A DNA stretch of 64,000 bases from Sporosarcina luteola (GTDB lineage Bacteria > Bacillota > Bacilli > Bacillales_A > Planococcaceae), in assembly GCF_023715585.1 (NCBI RefSeq), contig NZ_JAMBOK010000001.1, positions 1,860,001 to 1,924,000 of the forward strand. Reading direction: 5' to 3'. Shown here in pieces: positions 17,242-26,708 of the stretch (positions are counted from its first letter, which is position 1; each line of letters opens with the position of its first letter). Under the pieces are notes generated by a model. That model did no database searches. It had not been told where the DNA came from and saw nothing but the letters and a program-made list of their open reading frames with translations. A program made the position numbers and the translations under genes.

Positions 17242-18189
17242 GTGGTGAATAAAGTCAATGAATCTATCTGGATCGGTCGTACGGATGATACAGAAGACTG
17301 TGCGAGTTTCCGTTATCATCAAGTTGTTGAACTTGCTAATATCAAGCAGATTTCAGGCGGTTGCGCCATCATCGGGTTCGAATGCGAGGAAGGGGTCCGG
17401 CGGAATAAAGGACGGTTAGGCGCGGCCGGAGCCCCGAATGCATTGCGCAGCGGCCTTGCGAATCTTCCGTGGCGATTCCCGGAAAACGCCCAACTTTGCG
17501 ACGTCGGCAATATCGCTTGCGACGGCGAAGACTTGGAGTCCGCTCAACGGCAACTGGGTGAAGCGGTGACGGCGATCCTGTCCAAAGGCGCTGCGCCCAT
17601 CATACTTGGTGGCGGTCATGAGACGCTATATGGCCATTATTTAGGAGTCCGCGAATCGATTGGCAAGGACGCTACGCTCGGCATCGTCAACATTGACGCA
17701 CATTTCGATTTACGTCCGTACGACGAGCAAACTTCCTCCGGCACGATGTTCAGGCAGATTTTGGAGCAGGATCCGCAATCCCGCTATTTCGTCGCAGGCA
17801 TCCAGCGGTACGGCAACACGCAAGAGCTGTTTGACAGGGCGGATTTGTTAGATGTTACATACGTGCATGAAGACGAAATGATTCCTGGGCATCTCGATAA
17901 TCTGATGGTTGCATTGGATAATTTCATTGGTCATCATGACGCAGTCTTGCTCACTTTATGTACGGACGTCTTGAACGCTGCGTTCGCTCCGGGCGTCAGC
18001 GCTCCTTCGCCATTCGGGCTGGATCCGTCGACGGTGCGGGCAATCATTCGGAAAGTGGCTGGGCATGAGAAAACGCGATCTTTCGATATATGCGAAGTAA
18101 ATCCCGCATTGGATGAGAACGGACGGACTGTGAAGCTTGGCGCTCATCTTGTGAATGAAGCAATTGCGTCTTTCATTTTAAAGGCGTAA
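17242..18189 (+). CDS. hutG: Formimidoylglutamase
   Basis: Last step of the hut route: hydrolysis of N-formimino-L-glutamate to glutamate and formamide by a dinuclear Mn arginase/ureohydrolase-fold enzyme. Metal ligands: GGGHETLYGHY, NIDAHFDLRP, and LCTDVLNAAFAPGVSAPSP, where the usual SxDxD is the CTD...A variant known in HutG. Full length (~315 residues). Likely start GTG 17242 or 17245, 6-9 nt after AAAGG; ATG 17236 touches that site. Separated from hutUI by 11 kb including E1. Confidence 0.93.
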   Translation: MVNKVNESIWIGRTDDTEDCASFRYHQVVELANIKQISGGCAIIGFECEEGVRRNKGRLGAAGAPNALRSGLANLPWRFPENAQLCDVGNIACDGEDLESAQRQLGEAVTAILSKGAAPIILGGGHETLYGHYLGVRESIGKDATLGIVNIDAHFDLRPYDEQTSSGTMFRQILEQDPQSRYFVAGIQRYGNTQELFDRADLLDVTYVHEDEMIPGHLDNLMVALDNFIGHHDAVLLTLCTDVLNAAFAPGVSAPSPFGLDPSTVRAIIRKVAGHEKTRSFDICEVNPALDENGRTVKLGAHLVNEAIASFILKA

Positions 18190-18214
18190 AGGCTTGAATT
18201 GTTATAGGCAATTG

Positions 18215-18260
18215 GCGCGAGAGAAACTTGGACTGTCCAAGTTTTCTTCCCGCGCTTTTT
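18215..18260 (+). terminator. Terminator after hutG
   Basis: GCGCGAGAGAAACTTGGAC paired with TCCAAGTTTTCTTCCCGCGC, then a T-run. It lies between convergent hutG and the dehydrogenase gene. Confidence 0.9.
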
Positions 18261-18268
18261 TAATTGCC

Positions 18269-19231
18269 TTACACGACCCGGTTCGCGGGCTCCCTGCCTT
18301 CAAGCACATCGGTGATTGCATCGACGTTCAATTTCATCATGGTGAGGCGCGTTTTAACGCTTGCGCTTCCGATATGCGGTACCGCCGTGACGTTCGGCAA
18401 CGTGAGCAATGGATGACGGACGGGGACCGGCTCGGTTTCAAATACGTCCAGTCCTGCACCGAAAATCTTTTTGTTTTTCAACGCGTCATAAAGGGCGACT
18501 TCATCAACGATGCACCCGCGTGACACGCTGATGAGGGTCGCCGTTTTCTTCATGAGTCCGAGTTCACGCCCGCCAATCATCCCTTTTGTCTCTTCCGTGA
18601 AGGGGGCTAGAATCACCACATGGTCGGCCCGTTGTAAGAGGTCGTCCAATTCAGCGAATGCAACGCCGTACTCTTCTTCTGTTTCAGGCTTCCTGCTTCG
18701 GTTATGGTAGAGCACATCCATGTTGAACCCCTTAGCTCTGCGCGCAACCGCCTCGCCGATCCGGCCCATGCCGATGATGCCGACTGTCGTCCCGTGTACA
18801 TCCATTCCGGTGAAACCCATCGGCGTCCACGAAAGCCATCCGCCTTGCCGCAATTCCTTTTCTGCTGTATTGAAGCGGCGCGCCGTGGCGAGCAGCAACC
18901 CGAAAGCAAGGTCCGCGGTCGTTTCCGTCAACACATCGGGCGTATTCGTCACGATGATGCCCATCTCATTTGCCGCTTCGGTATCGATATTGTTATAGCC
19001 GACAGCCAAATTGGAAATCACTTTTAAGTTTGTCGCGCTTTCCAGCATATCCCGGTCAATCGTATCTGAAAGCATCGTCCAAAGTGCATCAACTTGCGTA
19101 ATCTCTTCCCGCAATACAGCATGCGTCACCGCCACGTCTTCTGAATCCCACATCCGGACAGTGAACTTCTCTTTAAGCGGCGCAACGATTTCCTCCGGCA
19201 GCTTTCTTGTAATAAACACACTAGGCTTCAT
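18269..19231 (-). CDS. D-2-hydroxyacid dehydrogenase (glyoxylate/hydroxypyruvate reductase type)
   Basis: 320 residues, NAD(P)-dependent. Rossmann motif GIIGMGRIGEAVARR (~150), followed by NRSRK, whose basic residues suggest NADPH use. Catalytic set: Arg in SVSRGCIVDE, Glu in GLDVFETEP, His in VPHIGSAS. Closest in pattern to GyaR/GhrB-type D-glycerate dehydrogenases. ATG 19231 follows GGGAGGGG. Monocistronic, convergent with hutG. Confidence 0.9.
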   Translation of the reverse strand: MKPSVFITRKLPEEIVAPLKEKFTVRMWDSEDVAVTHAVLREEITQVDALWTMLSDTIDRDMLESATNLKVISNLAVGYNNIDTEAANEMGIIVTNTPDVLTETTADLAFGLLLATARRFNTAEKELRQGGWLSWTPMGFTGMDVHGTTVGIIGMGRIGEAVARRAKGFNMDVLYHNRSRKPETEEEYGVAFAELDDLLQRADHVVILAPFTEETKGMIGGRELGLMKKTATLISVSRGCIVDEVALYDALKNKKIFGAGLDVFETEPVPVRHPLLTLPNVTAVPHIGSASVKTRLTMMKLNVDAITDVLEGREPANRVV

Positions 19232-19293
19232 TCTAACCCCTCCCGATTCTCTTTTTATCTATTTTAGCACAATTCAGTCGGTTCATTTTTGTG

Positions 19294-19410
19294 GTTATCT
19301 ATTGAGTTCACAATTATATCTATTGAATATGGAGAGTTATCTATCGAATCGCGAGGATTATCTATTGAATACGGGGAGTTATCTATTGAATATCGAAAGT
19401 TATCACCATT
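19294..19410. repeat. Phased intergenic array, 21-bp period (word TTATCTATTGAAT)
   Basis: Units begin at 19294, 19315, 19336, 19357, 19378 and 19399, exactly 21 bp apart; core GTTATCTATTGAAT with variable linkers; the last unit is decayed. It lies upstream of the dehydrogenase gene and downstream of moaA, in a 442-bp gene-free gap. Confidence 0.9.
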
Positions 19411-19482
19411 TCATGACCTTCGGACTAAGTCACTCTTACCCTTGAACGTCCTTGTTAACGTGAAATCATCGTCTTGAAAAGT

Positions 19483-19608
19483 AATCGATCATTTCCCGGC
19501 GTATATCAATCATTTCCTATGCGTTATCGATCATTTGGGCCGACTTATTGGTTATTTCCCAACTTATATCAATCATTTCCCAAGATATATGGTCATCTCA
19601 TGACTTTA
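19483..19608. repeat. Phased intergenic array, 21-bp period (word TATCAATCATTTCC)
   Basis: Units at 19483, 19504, 19525, 19546, 19567 and 19588. Core TATCRATCATTTCC. Read on the plus strand the word resembles the reverse complement of the 24261 array (GTTATCGATCAC). Confidence 0.9.
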
Positions 19609-19627
19609 GACCCACTCCGATGACGAC

Positions 19628-19664
19628 AAAAAAACACCCTGCAAGCCAAATCGGCAACAGGGCG
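19628..19664 (-). terminator. Terminator after moaA
   Basis: Minus strand: GCCCTGTTGCC GATTT GGCTTGCAGGG stem-loop followed by seven T residues, 10 bp beyond the moaA stop. Confidence 0.85.
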
Positions 19665-19673
19665 TCACTACAT

Positions 19674-20684
19674 TCATCCACCAATATAACTCATATTAAT
19701 CTTCTTCCTATTTTTCACCGTCTGTTCCGTCCGCTCGTCGGAATAACGGTCCGTACGGCGTCCCCACACACCACTAATGGCGTCGAGCAGCTCCTCGTCC
19801 GACATTCCGCTGCGGATCAATTCCCGTAAATCGAATCCGGAAGAAGCGAACAAGCAAGTGTACAGCTTTCCGTCAGATGAAAGCCTTGCCCTTGTGCAAG
19901 TTGAGCAGAACGATTCCGAAACCGATGTGATGAAACCGACTTCCGCGCCGTTGTCCAAATATCTATACCGCTTCGCCACTTCGCCGTAGTACTCTTCTTC
20001 GGCAGGCTCCATCTCATACTCCGCGCGCAGCATTTCGTAGATTTCCTTCTTCGTCACGACTTTCTCGAAACTCCAGCCATTGTCATTGCCGACGTCCATG
20101 AACTCGATGAAACGCAATGTGATGCCGCGTTCCTTAAAATACGCCGCCATCGGGAGGATTTCGCTTTCATTCACGCCTTTTTGCACGACCATATTCATTT
20201 TGATTGCGAAACCGATATCCTTCGCTCGATCGATATTCTTCAAGATAAGCTCAGGCTTGATGCCGCGGCCGTTCATTTTCCCGAACAGCTCCGGATCCAT
20301 TGCATCAAGGCTCATATTCAAACGACGAAGGCCCGCGTCATACAAATCTTGCGCATATTGTCCGAGCAGCACGCCATTCGTCGTCAATCCGATGTCTTCG
20401 ATTCCTTCGATCTTCGTCAGCTTCGCAATCAAATCCGGAAGTCCCCGTCGCATTAAAGGTTCGCCGCCCGTCAGTCGAAGCTTCTTCACGCCAATCGATG
20501 CAAACAGCCGTGCAAACCGCTCCATTTCTTCAAACGACAATAGCTCGCTTTTCGGTAAAAACACATAGTCATCCCCGAAAATCTCCTTCGGCATGCAATA
20601 CGTGCACCGGAAATTACAGCGATCCGTCACCGATATCCGCAAGTCCCGGATCGGGCGACCTAATTTATCTACAATCGGATTCAT
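19674..20684 (-). CDS. moaA: GTP 3',8-cyclase (molybdenum cofactor step 1)
   Basis: Radical SAM enzyme that, with MoaC, converts GTP to cyclic pyranopterin monophosphate. 336 residues. N-terminal cluster motif CNFRCTYCM (~residues 24-32) and C-terminal [4Fe-4S] motif [20 protein letters not shown] (CX2CX13C); SAM region [12 protein letters not shown]. MoaA usually ends in GG, and this ends SYIGG. ATG 20684 follows AAAGGAG; it begins just past the mobA stop region (6-bp overlap), so coupled. Last gene of the minus-strand moe/mob/moa run. Confidence 0.97.
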   Translation of the reverse strand: MNPIVDKLGRPIRDLRISVTDRCNFRCTYCMPKEIFGDDYVFLPKSELLSFEEMERFARLFASIGVKKLRLTGGEPLMRRGLPDLIAKLTKIEGIEDIGLTTNGVLLGQYAQDLYDAGLRRLNMSLDAMDPELFGKMNGRGIKPELILKNIDRAKDIGFAIKMNMVVQKGVNESEILPMAAYFKERGITLRFIEFMDVGNDNGWSFEKVVTKKEIYEMLRAEYEMEPAEEEYYGEVAKRYRYLDNGAEVGFITSVSESFCSTCTRARLSSDGKLYTCLFASSGFDLRELIRSGMSDEELLDAISGVWGRRTDRYSDERTEQTVKNRKKINMSYIGG

Positions 20685-20689
20685 CTTCG

Positions 20690-21262
20690 TCAGCTCCTTT
20701 CCAGGACATCCGGAGTATTCGCATTCATGAAAGTCCGGTGGGCGTCGCCTTCTGCCAGCAATTCGCCTTTCACCCACTGAACGCCATGTTTCTCCTGAAC
20801 ATCCATGACCCGCCGCTTCCCGTTTTCAAGCGCTTCCCGCAAATCCGGAAGCACTTCAGCATCCCACACGGACACGAGCGGATGAAGTTTTCCGTCCAAA
20901 ACGACAGCGGTCACGCCGGAACTATGGCATTCGAGCAATCGCCCAACCACATCCGCTGTCATGAAAGGCATATCACAAGGCAGGACGACATATCGATCAG
21001 CCTGCAGCTTTCCCATCCCCGACAATATCCCCGCGATCGGACCTTGACCCATAAACCGCTCAAGGTCGGTTATTACAAGTAACTCATCAGGAAAACGTTC
21101 GACCAATTCGGGCCGTGTCACAACAATGCACTCCTCGCAAAATGGCGATAAGACTGCCAACGAACATTCATAGAAATGGCGCCCCTCCCACTCGGCAAAT
21201 GCCTTCGGGGAACCAAACCTGCTCGACAAACCTCCAGCAAGGACAATCCCGGCCGTTTTCAT
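20690..21262 (-). CDS. mobA: Molybdenum cofactor guanylyltransferase
   Basis: 190 residues; transfers GMP to molybdopterin to make the guanine-dinucleotide cofactor of nitrate reductase-type enzymes. Nucleotidyltransferase motifs: [25 protein letters not shown] and LHPLVSVWD. Its ATG (21262) shares one base with the moaD stop (TGATGA), so translation is coupled. The presence of MobA fits bis-MGD enzymes such as Nar-type nitrate reductase. Confidence 0.93.
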   Translation of the reverse strand: MKTAGIVLAGGLSSRFGSPKAFAEWEGRHFYECSLAVLSPFCEECIVVTRPELVERFPDELLVITDLERFMGQGPIAGILSGMGKLQADRYVVLPCDMPFMTADVVGRLLECHSSGVTAVVLDGKLHPLVSVWDAEVLPDLREALENGKRRVMDVQEKHGVQWVKGELLAEGDAHRTFMNANTPDVLERS

Positions 21263-21495
21263 CAGCCACCGCTCACAGGAGGAATGAAAGCACATACGTC
21301 TCCCGACTCGATGACGTCATCTTTCAATGCATATTCTTCATTCACCGCCACTTGGACATTATCCGCACCGAATCCAGGGTACGATTCCTCCGCCCAATCC
21401 AGCAGTTCAGCAACCGTCATCGAATCACGGTCAAGCGTCTCTTCCCCTTTCCCAGTCAACTCACGTAATCTAGCAAAATAATTCACTTTGATCAT
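21262..21495 (-). CDS. moaD: Molybdopterin synthase small subunit
   Basis: 77-residue ubiquitin-fold sulfur carrier. Ends in PPVSGG; the terminal Gly-Gly is thiocarboxylated by MoeB and donates sulfur to the MoaE active site. Overlaps moaE by 4 bp at its start and mobA by 1 bp at its end. Confidence 0.95.
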   Translation of the reverse strand: MIKVNYFARLRELTGKGEETLDRDSMTVAELLDWAEESYPGFGADNVQVAVNEEYALKDDVIESGDVCAFIPPVSGG

Positions 21496-21938
21496 ATCCG
21501 TTCAACCCCCTTTGCAGGATATTTCTTCTGCGCACCGATCCATTCTTCCCCGTCTTCCCAAATTTCCTTTTTCCAGATAGGCACGACTTCTTTAATCCGG
21601 TCGATGGCGTATTCATTCGCTTCATAGGCCGCTTTCCGGTGAGGCGAAGAGACGGCGATGACGACGGCGATGTCCGAAATTTGCAGTTCACCGATGCGGT
21701 GTGCGATTGCGACGCGTATGCCAGGCCATTTTGCTTCCATTTCCGCACCGATTTCCGCCATCTTCTTTTCCGCCATTGGGACGTACGCTTCGTACGAAAG
21801 GTAAAGTGTCTTCACGCCGTGCGTCCACTCCCGCACATTGCCGGTGAAGACCGTTACAGCGCCAGCTGAAGGATGAAGCACATAATCCATATATTTTTGA
21901 ACATCTATCGGTGTTTCCACGATTTCATATTGTTTCAT
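21492..21938 (-). CDS. moaE: Molybdopterin synthase catalytic subunit
   Basis: 148 residues. Converts cyclic pyranopterin monophosphate to molybdopterin with MoaD. Conserved GAVTVFTGNVRE, AIAHRIGELQISDIAVVIAV, SPHRKAAYEA and WKKEIWEDGEEWIG with active-site Lys residues. ATG 21938 is 6 nt after GGGGAG; ATG 21944 abuts the site. Overlaps the 3' end of mobB by 14 bp. Confidence 0.95.
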   Translation of the reverse strand: MKQYEIVETPIDVQKYMDYVLHPSAGAVTVFTGNVREWTHGVKTLYLSYEAYVPMAEKKMAEIGAEMEAKWPGIRVAIAHRIGELQISDIAVVIAVSSPHRKAAYEANEYAIDRIKEVVPIWKKEIWEDGEEWIGAQKKYPAKGVERI

Positions 21939-22446
21939 CGCCATCTCCCCTTCCGATCCACCTCATAAACCATTCGTCGATTTGCTCCGTTTGCTCCCGC
22001 GAATGAATATGAGCACAATCCGCCTCAATTTCAGGACACCCGATAACGAGCAGCTTATCTTCCAACTGACGCAATGTATGCCAGTCTTCCAAATCTCTCA
22101 GCAAAACAACTTTATCCCCTGTTTCTCCTTTATACCCTTCAATCAATAAGACATCAGGATTGCCCATCGAAGCCATTTCTTTGAGCCTAGCAAAATCAGG
22201 CTCTTCATTCCAAATGAATTGAACTGCTCCGCCGCCCGCTACGAGCGTGGCATCCGCTCCATTCGCCAGAAACTGCGCCGTATCAGTCTCGGCTTCGTTC
22301 ATATCCGGCTTCCCGCCATGCCCATGATGCTTCAGCACGGCAACCGACAAACCTTTTTCCTTCAATAAACGGACCCACCTCGCAACCAACGTCGTCTTGC
22401 CGCTATTTTTATAGCCGACGACATGGAGCGTTTTCACAATGTCCAC
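21925..22446 (-). CDS. mobB: Molybdopterin-guanine dinucleotide biosynthesis adapter (MobB)
   Basis: 173-residue P-loop GTPase-like protein that assists MobA. Walker A GYKNSGKTTL at residues ~12-21, KHHGHGGKPDM, and DVLLIEGYKGE (Walker B region). Start GTG 22446 overlaps the moeA stop at 22434; a second GTG lies at 22437. Confidence 0.92.
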   Translation of the reverse strand: MDIVKTLHVVGYKNSGKTTLVARWVRLLKEKGLSVAVLKHHGHGGKPDMNEAETDTAQFLANGADATLVAGGGAVQFIWNEEPDFARLKEMASMGNPDVLLIEGYKGETGDKVVLLRDLEDWHTLRQLEDKLLVIGCPEIEADCAHIHSREQTEQIDEWFMRWIGRGDGDETI

Positions 22447-23690
22447 TCGCTGACGCCTTGTTCACTGCCGACCAACAGGATATCGACTTCATCCCCCTGG
22501 ACAAAGCCCCTCGTTCCGCTGGGCAGTACGATCAGGCAATTCCCTCTTGCAATTGAAGAGACTGCATTGGATTTATTAAAACCCGCAGGCGCCGCTTCAA
22601 TTCCGTCCTTGGTGAATATCCAAGTGGCGCGGATGAAACGCGTGAACGGATTCGGCTTCGTAAAGTCCTCTCCTAGTTTCGCCGTCATCCTTGGCATATA
22701 TGGGGCTGCCCCCCCCATCATCGCGAGGATTGCCGGCCTTGTAAACAGCTCAAACCCTGTGAAGCAGGCAGATGGATTGCCGGAAAGGCCGAATAAGTAT
22801 TTATTGCCAAGAACCGCGACTGTCGTCACACTGCCCGGGCGCATCGCCACTTTGTTGAATAAAACCTTCGCGCCAAGCCGCTCGTAAATGGCAGGCAAAT
22901 AATCATAATCGCCGACAGACACGCCGCCTGTCGTTATAAGAAGATCCGTCTCTGCGATCGCCTTTTCAACAATCGATGTGCAGGCATCCAGATCGTCCGC
23001 CGCCATCCCGTACGACTTATAGTCGATGCCCATCCGCTTCAATTGCGCACGGATCATCGGCCCGTTCGAATTCCGGATTTTGCCCGGCAAGAGTTCATCC
23101 GCCACATCGAGCAGCTCCGTCCCCGTGGATAAAATTCCGGCAATCGGGCGTTTCGCAACTTTTACTTCCGCATAGCCGAACGTCGCGAGCAATGCGATCG
23201 TGCCAGGATGGATGAGTGAGCCCGCTTCAATGAGCAGCTCCCCTTCCTTCGCGTCCTCGCCTTTATAAGAGATATTTTCACCCGCTTCAAACGGCTTCCG
23301 TAGCGTGAATCCATCATCCGTTTCGACTGTCTGCTCGAGCATGACGACTGCATCCGCGTTTTCCGGAATTTGCGCGCCTGTCATGATCCGATATGCTTCC
23401 TTTTCACCGATCGGCTTGTCTCCGACGTATCCGGCACCGATTTCTCCGATGACTGAGAAGGGAACCCGGTTGTCGCCAGACGCTCCTTCAGAATCGAGCG
23501 ACCGGATTGCAAATCCATCATAAGGGGATCGGTCAAAAGGAGGTACATCGTGTTTTGCGATAATCGGCTCGGCAAGGACTCTTCCGTAAGCGTCCTCGAT
23601 GCCAATCATTTCCGTTCCCAAAGGCGCTGCGTGTTCCATTACGAGCCTGACAGCCTCCGCCACGGGAATCGGTTTTCTCATTTCCACCAT
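22434..23690 (-). CDS. moeA: Molybdopterin molybdotransferase
   Basis: 418 residues; inserts molybdate into adenylated molybdopterin. Conserved [59 protein letters not shown] and [13 protein letters not shown] 23690 follows AGGAGAGGAAACGCA; in-frame codons further upstream lie in the divergent moaC leader. Divergent from moaC with 61 bp between starts. First gene of the moeA-mobB-moaE-moaD-mobA-moaA run, all overlapping or nearly so. Confidence 0.95.
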   Translation of the reverse strand: MVEMRKPIPVAEAVRLVMEHAAPLGTEMIGIEDAYGRVLAEPIIAKHDVPPFDRSPYDGFAIRSLDSEGASGDNRVPFSVIGEIGAGYVGDKPIGEKEAYRIMTGAQIPENADAVVMLEQTVETDDGFTLRKPFEAGENISYKGEDAKEGELLIEAGSLIHPGTIALLATFGYAEVKVAKRPIAGILSTGTELLDVADELLPGKIRNSNGPMIRAQLKRMGIDYKSYGMAADDLDACTSIVEKAIAETDLLITTGGVSVGDYDYLPAIYERLGAKVLFNKVAMRPGSVTTVAVLGNKYLFGLSGNPSACFTGFELFTRPAILAMMGGAAPYMPRMTAKLGEDFTKPNPFTRFIRATWIFTKDGIEAAPAGFNKSNAVSSIARGNCLIVLPSGTRGFVQGDEVDILLVGSEQGVSEWTL

Positions 23691-23708
23691 TGCGTTTCCT
23701 CTCCTGTC

Positions 23709-23751
23709 TTCTGATATACTAAACGTACTATGCTTGAAGGGATTGAATCCA
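23709..23751 (+). promoter_or_regulatory. Probable moaC promoter
   Basis: Extended -10 TGATATACT at about 23712-23720 in the short moeA/moaC divergent gap; the -35 is poor. The RBS AAGGGAT lies just before ATG 23752. Confidence 0.45.
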
Positions 23752-24249
23752 ATGTCCGAATTGACACATTTCAACGAGCAGGGACGCGCCAAGATGGTCG
23801 ACGTCTCCGACAAATCGGTGACGACTAGAACCGCGGTTGCCGCTTCATCGATTGTTGTGAATGAATTGATCCACTCTCAAATTACCGAAGGAACGAATAA
23901 AAAAGGGGATGTCTTCGCCGTCGCGCAAGTCGCTGCAGTCATGGCCGCGAAAAACACATCGTCCATTATTCCAATGTGTCACCCACTCGCCCTTACAGGC
24001 GTAGATGTCCGCTTCGAATGGAAAATTGACGAATCTGAGCAGCATTATGAAGTGCTCATCGAAGCCGAAGTGAAGACAAAAGGCCTCACCGGCGTCGAAA
24101 TGGAAGCATTGACCGCCGCATCCGCCGCAGCTCTCACCATTTACGACATGTGCAAAGCGGCCGGCAAAGAGATGATCATCGGTCCGACGATGCTTTTGAA
24201 AAAGACCGGCGGGAAAAACGGCGATTTCGAACGGACTAACCATAGGTGA
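23752..24249 (+). CDS. moaC: Cyclic pyranopterin monophosphate synthase
   Basis: 165 residues; closes the cyclic phosphate after MoaA. Signatures [31 protein letters not shown] (active site), [22 protein letters not shown] and a C-terminal KTGGKNG. ATG 23752 is 8 nt after AAGGGAT. The only plus-strand gene in the molybdenum-cofactor cluster. Confidence 0.96.
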   Translation: MSELTHFNEQGRAKMVDVSDKSVTTRTAVAASSIVVNELIHSQITEGTNKKGDVFAVAQVAAVMAAKNTSSIIPMCHPLALTGVDVRFEWKIDESEQHYEVLIEAEVKTKGLTGVEMEALTAASAAALTIYDMCKAAGKEMIIGPTMLLKKTGGKNGDFERTNHR

Positions 24250-24260
24250 AAAGTCACTTA

Positions 24261-24385
24261 GTGACGATAACTCTCGGGAAGTGATCGATAAATTTGTGAC
24301 ATTGACCTATAACTTCCCGAAAGTGATCGATAACCTTGGGAAAGTGACCGATAACTCGCCAGAAATGATCGATAACTATCGCAAG
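24261..24385. repeat. Phased intergenic array, 21-bp period (word GTGATCGATAAC)
   Basis: Units at 24261 (20 bp to the next), 24281, 24302, 24323, 24344 and 24365. Core GTGATCGATAAC. Between convergent moaC and moaB. A small perfect inverted repeat GTCAC-TTA-GTGAC precedes it at 24253-24265. Confidence 0.9.
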
Positions 24386-24416
24386 GAACCTTTCGATCGA
24401 CTTCGCGAGCTACCGA

Positions 24417-24929
24417 TCACTTCCGATGCTTCGTCAGCTCATGCACGATATGATGAAGCTCCGGGAGGATCAGTTTTTCCATCGCGAGCTTCACCGCTTT
24501 CGACGACCCCGGCAATGCGAATAGAACTTTCTCGTCAATTGAACCTGCAGTTGCCCGACTCAACAACGCCTTCGATCCGACGTCTTCCGTATAACTCAAG
24601 AACCTGAACAATTCACCGAATCCATCAATCGTTTTCGTAAAATACGGTGTCACCGTTTCAATCGTCACATCTCGTTGGCTGATTCCCGAACCGCCCGTTA
24701 CGATAATGGCCTCAACGGCGGGATTGCCAATCCACTCGTCCACGTTACGGGATATCTCCTCCGGCTCGTCCGTACAAATCCGATAATCAAGAATAGAATG
24801 ACCAGCGTCTTCCGCCATCCCGATGATCGTCCCACCGCTTTTATCCGTTTCCTTCTCCCGCGTATCGCTCACCGTCAACACGGCAATTCCAATCAGTTTC
24901 TTCTTTTCCGCTTCTGTTAGTTTCGACAA
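24417..24929 (-). CDS. moaB: Molybdopterin adenylyltransferase-like protein MoaB
   Basis: 170 residues of the MoaB/MogA fold; adenylates molybdopterin for MoeA. Seen: GIAVLTVSDTREKETDKSGG, AIIVTGGSGISQRDVTIE, and ALPGSSKAVKLAMEKLILPEL. TTG 24929 is preferred because AGGGGG lies 8 nt before it; GTG 24938 abuts the same site. 15 bp downstream of the moeB/thiF-like gene and probably co-transcribed. Confidence 0.92.
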   Translation of the reverse strand: MSKLTEAEKKKLIGIAVLTVSDTREKETDKSGGTIIGMAEDAGHSILDYRICTDEPEEISRNVDEWIGNPAVEAIIVTGGSGISQRDVTIETVTPYFTKTIDGFGELFRFLSYTEDVGSKALLSRATAGSIDEKVLFALPGSSKAVKLAMEKLILPELHHIVHELTKHRK

Positions 24930-24944
24930 CCCATCCACCCCCTA

Positions 24945-25964
24945 TCACCCGAAAAATTGATGATACAGCTTCCGCCCTTGCTTCATATCTTTCAATCCAT
25001 GGATGAGCAGCCTTCCGTTTTGGAATAATACACAGCGATACCCTTCTGCATGGAATTCCACGAAAAACGGCGTCATCCGATATTCCGTCCCCAGTCGCTC
25101 CGCCACTTGCACGCCGTCTGCAACTGATAAAGTTCTTCCGCTATCCGGCACGATCTGGACGGCCTCCCTACCGCAAAGGACTGCATAATGTGTGCCTACC
25201 GGTTGATTCAAGGAAGGATATGTAGGTGCCGCTCCGCAAGTCTCACAATTGACATTCCGAATCCTCGAAATGCCCGCTTCCGCTTGTGTATTATTCCAAA
25301 CGTCAAAGTGCAGGAGCTTTGTCATCATCGCGTCCTCATTGCCTGTCAGCCACTTCAATGCCTCCGCGGACTGCCTCGCCGCAACGATCTGGACGGCAGG
25401 TGCAATAATGCCGGCCGTATCGCATGTTTCATTCACCGACGGGAGGACAGGCAGCAAACAACGGAAACAAGCCGACCGACCGGGGACGAACGGAAATACA
25501 GTGCCCGAACTGCCGACGCAGGCGCCGTGAATCCAAGGGATCCCCTTCTTCCAGGCGACGTCGTTCATGAGGAGCCTCGTTTCAAAGTTATCCGTCGCGT
25601 CCATGATCAGATCGGCGTCTGACGCAAGCTCTTCAAGCAACGCACCGTCCACATGGTCGAGCACGGTACGTATTTCGATATCTTGCCGGATCTCTTTCAG
25701 TCGACGTTCGGCAGCGACGACTTTCGGCACGCCGTCCAAAGCGTCCTGTTCCGTGAACAATTGTTGCCTTTGCAAATTGGACATTTCGACGTAATCGCGA
25801 TCCGCAATCGTCAGCTTGCCGACGCCCGCCCTGACGAGTGTCTCGGAAATGGGAGAACCGAGCGCCCCGCAGCCGATGACGAGTACATGTGCATTTTTCA
25901 ATCGCTCTTGCCCTTCCTCGCCGATCCGCTTGAAAAGCGTTTGACGCGAATATCTCGTTCCCAC
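24945..25964 (-). CDS. moeB: MoeB/ThiF-type adenylyltransferase
   Basis: E1-like enzyme that adenylates the MoaD C terminus. 339 residues. ATP motif VIGCGALGSPISETLVRAGVG, NLQRQQLFTE, DATDNFETR, zinc-binding CFRC and CETC pairs, and catalytic Cys in ETCDTAGI. The C-terminal ~80 residues resemble a truncated rhodanese-like tail, without an obvious active Cys. Might serve ThiS as well. GTG start 25964 follows AGGGGCTAATCAGG. Confidence 0.9.
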   Translation of the reverse strand: MGTRYSRQTLFKRIGEEGQERLKNAHVLVIGCGALGSPISETLVRAGVGKLTIADRDYVEMSNLQRQQLFTEQDALDGVPKVVAAERRLKEIRQDIEIRTVLDHVDGALLEELASDADLIMDATDNFETRLLMNDVAWKKGIPWIHGACVGSSGTVFPFVPGRSACFRCLLPVLPSVNETCDTAGIIAPAVQIVAARQSAEALKWLTGNEDAMMTKLLHFDVWNNTQAEAGISRIRNVNCETCGAAPTYPSLNQPVGTHYAVLCGREAVQIVPDSGRTLSVADGVQVAERLGTEYRMTPFFVEFHAEGYRCVLFQNGRLLIHGLKDMKQGRKLYHQFFG

Positions 25965-26060
25965 CCTGATTAGCCCCTTTCAAATTACACGTCCAGCTTC
26001 GATACACATTCAGAGTGTAGAAGTTGGAATATGATCGCTTTCGTCAAACTTCACTTTGTG

Positions 26061-26708
26061 TTAGAAGTTCAGAAACTTCTTTCGTAACGCATATTCCACA
26101 AGTTCCGGCCTGCTTTTTAAATTCAGTTTTTCCATGATCTTCGCTTTATGAGCCTCAACCGTCTTGACGGAAATATAAAGCATTTCAGCAATCTCTTTAT
26201 TTCCATATCCTTTCGCGACTAGCGGAAGGACTTCGATTTCCCTTCGCGATAAGATTTTATACGGATCCGTCTCGGCTTCATCGACATCCTTTTTCACGAA
26301 TTGCCGTACGAGGGAGGTCGCCATGGAAGGGTGGATATAAGTTCCTCCGTCATAGACCGTACGAATCGCCGACAGCAATTCCTCGTCCGGGGAGTTTTTC
26401 AATACATAACCGGAAGCTCCGTTTTTCAATACATGGAACAGGTACTCCTCGTCATCGTACATCGTCAGGATAATGACTTTCGTTTCAGGAAAATCCTCTT
26501 TGATCTTCCCTGTAGCAATCAAACCGCTCTCCCCGGGAGGCATGCTTAAATCCATGAGAACGATATCGGGGCGGTGCTTTGCCACTTGTTCATACGCTTC
26601 CAATCCGTCCGCGGCGGTCGCTACGACTTCCATATCCGCTTGGAAGTTCAATATGTGCATGAAACCGCTGCGGACGACCGCATGATCATCGGCAATGATG
26701 ATCTTCAA
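26061..26708 (-). CDS. nreC: Response regulator NreC-like (NarL/FixJ family)
   Basis: 215 residues: receiver domain with phospho-acceptor Asp in [12 protein letters not shown] (~residue 53) and Lys in YVLKNS, then a LuxR-type HTH ([25 protein letters not shown]). With the cysteine-bearing NreB kinase upstream it fits the NreBC system that activates nitrate/nitrite respiration genes under low oxygen (established in Staphylococcus carnosus). Start overlaps the nreB stop by 4 bp. nar/nir targets are not in the window. Confidence 0.92.
   Translation of the reverse strand: MKIIIADDHAVVRSGFMHILNFQADMEVVATAADGLEAYEQVAKHRPDIVLMDLSMPPGESGLIATGKIKEDFPETKVIILTMYDDEEYLFHVLKNGASGYVLKNSPDEELLSAIRTVYDGGTYIHPSMATSLVRQFVKKDVDEAETDPYKILSRREIEVLPLVAKGYGNKEIAEMLYISVKTVEAHKAKIMEKLNLKSRPELVEYALRKKFLNF

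Noticed and set aside
19011..19445. Plus-strand reading frame across the dehydrogenase 5' end and the array
   Set aside because: It overlaps a well-supported gene in antisense and gets its C-terminal heptad repeats only from the 21-bp array.
22423..22887. Long antisense frames over moeA, hutI, nreB and nrdE
   Set aside because: They are the usual shadow frames of GC-rich coding DNA, with no RBS and no recognisable protein pattern.
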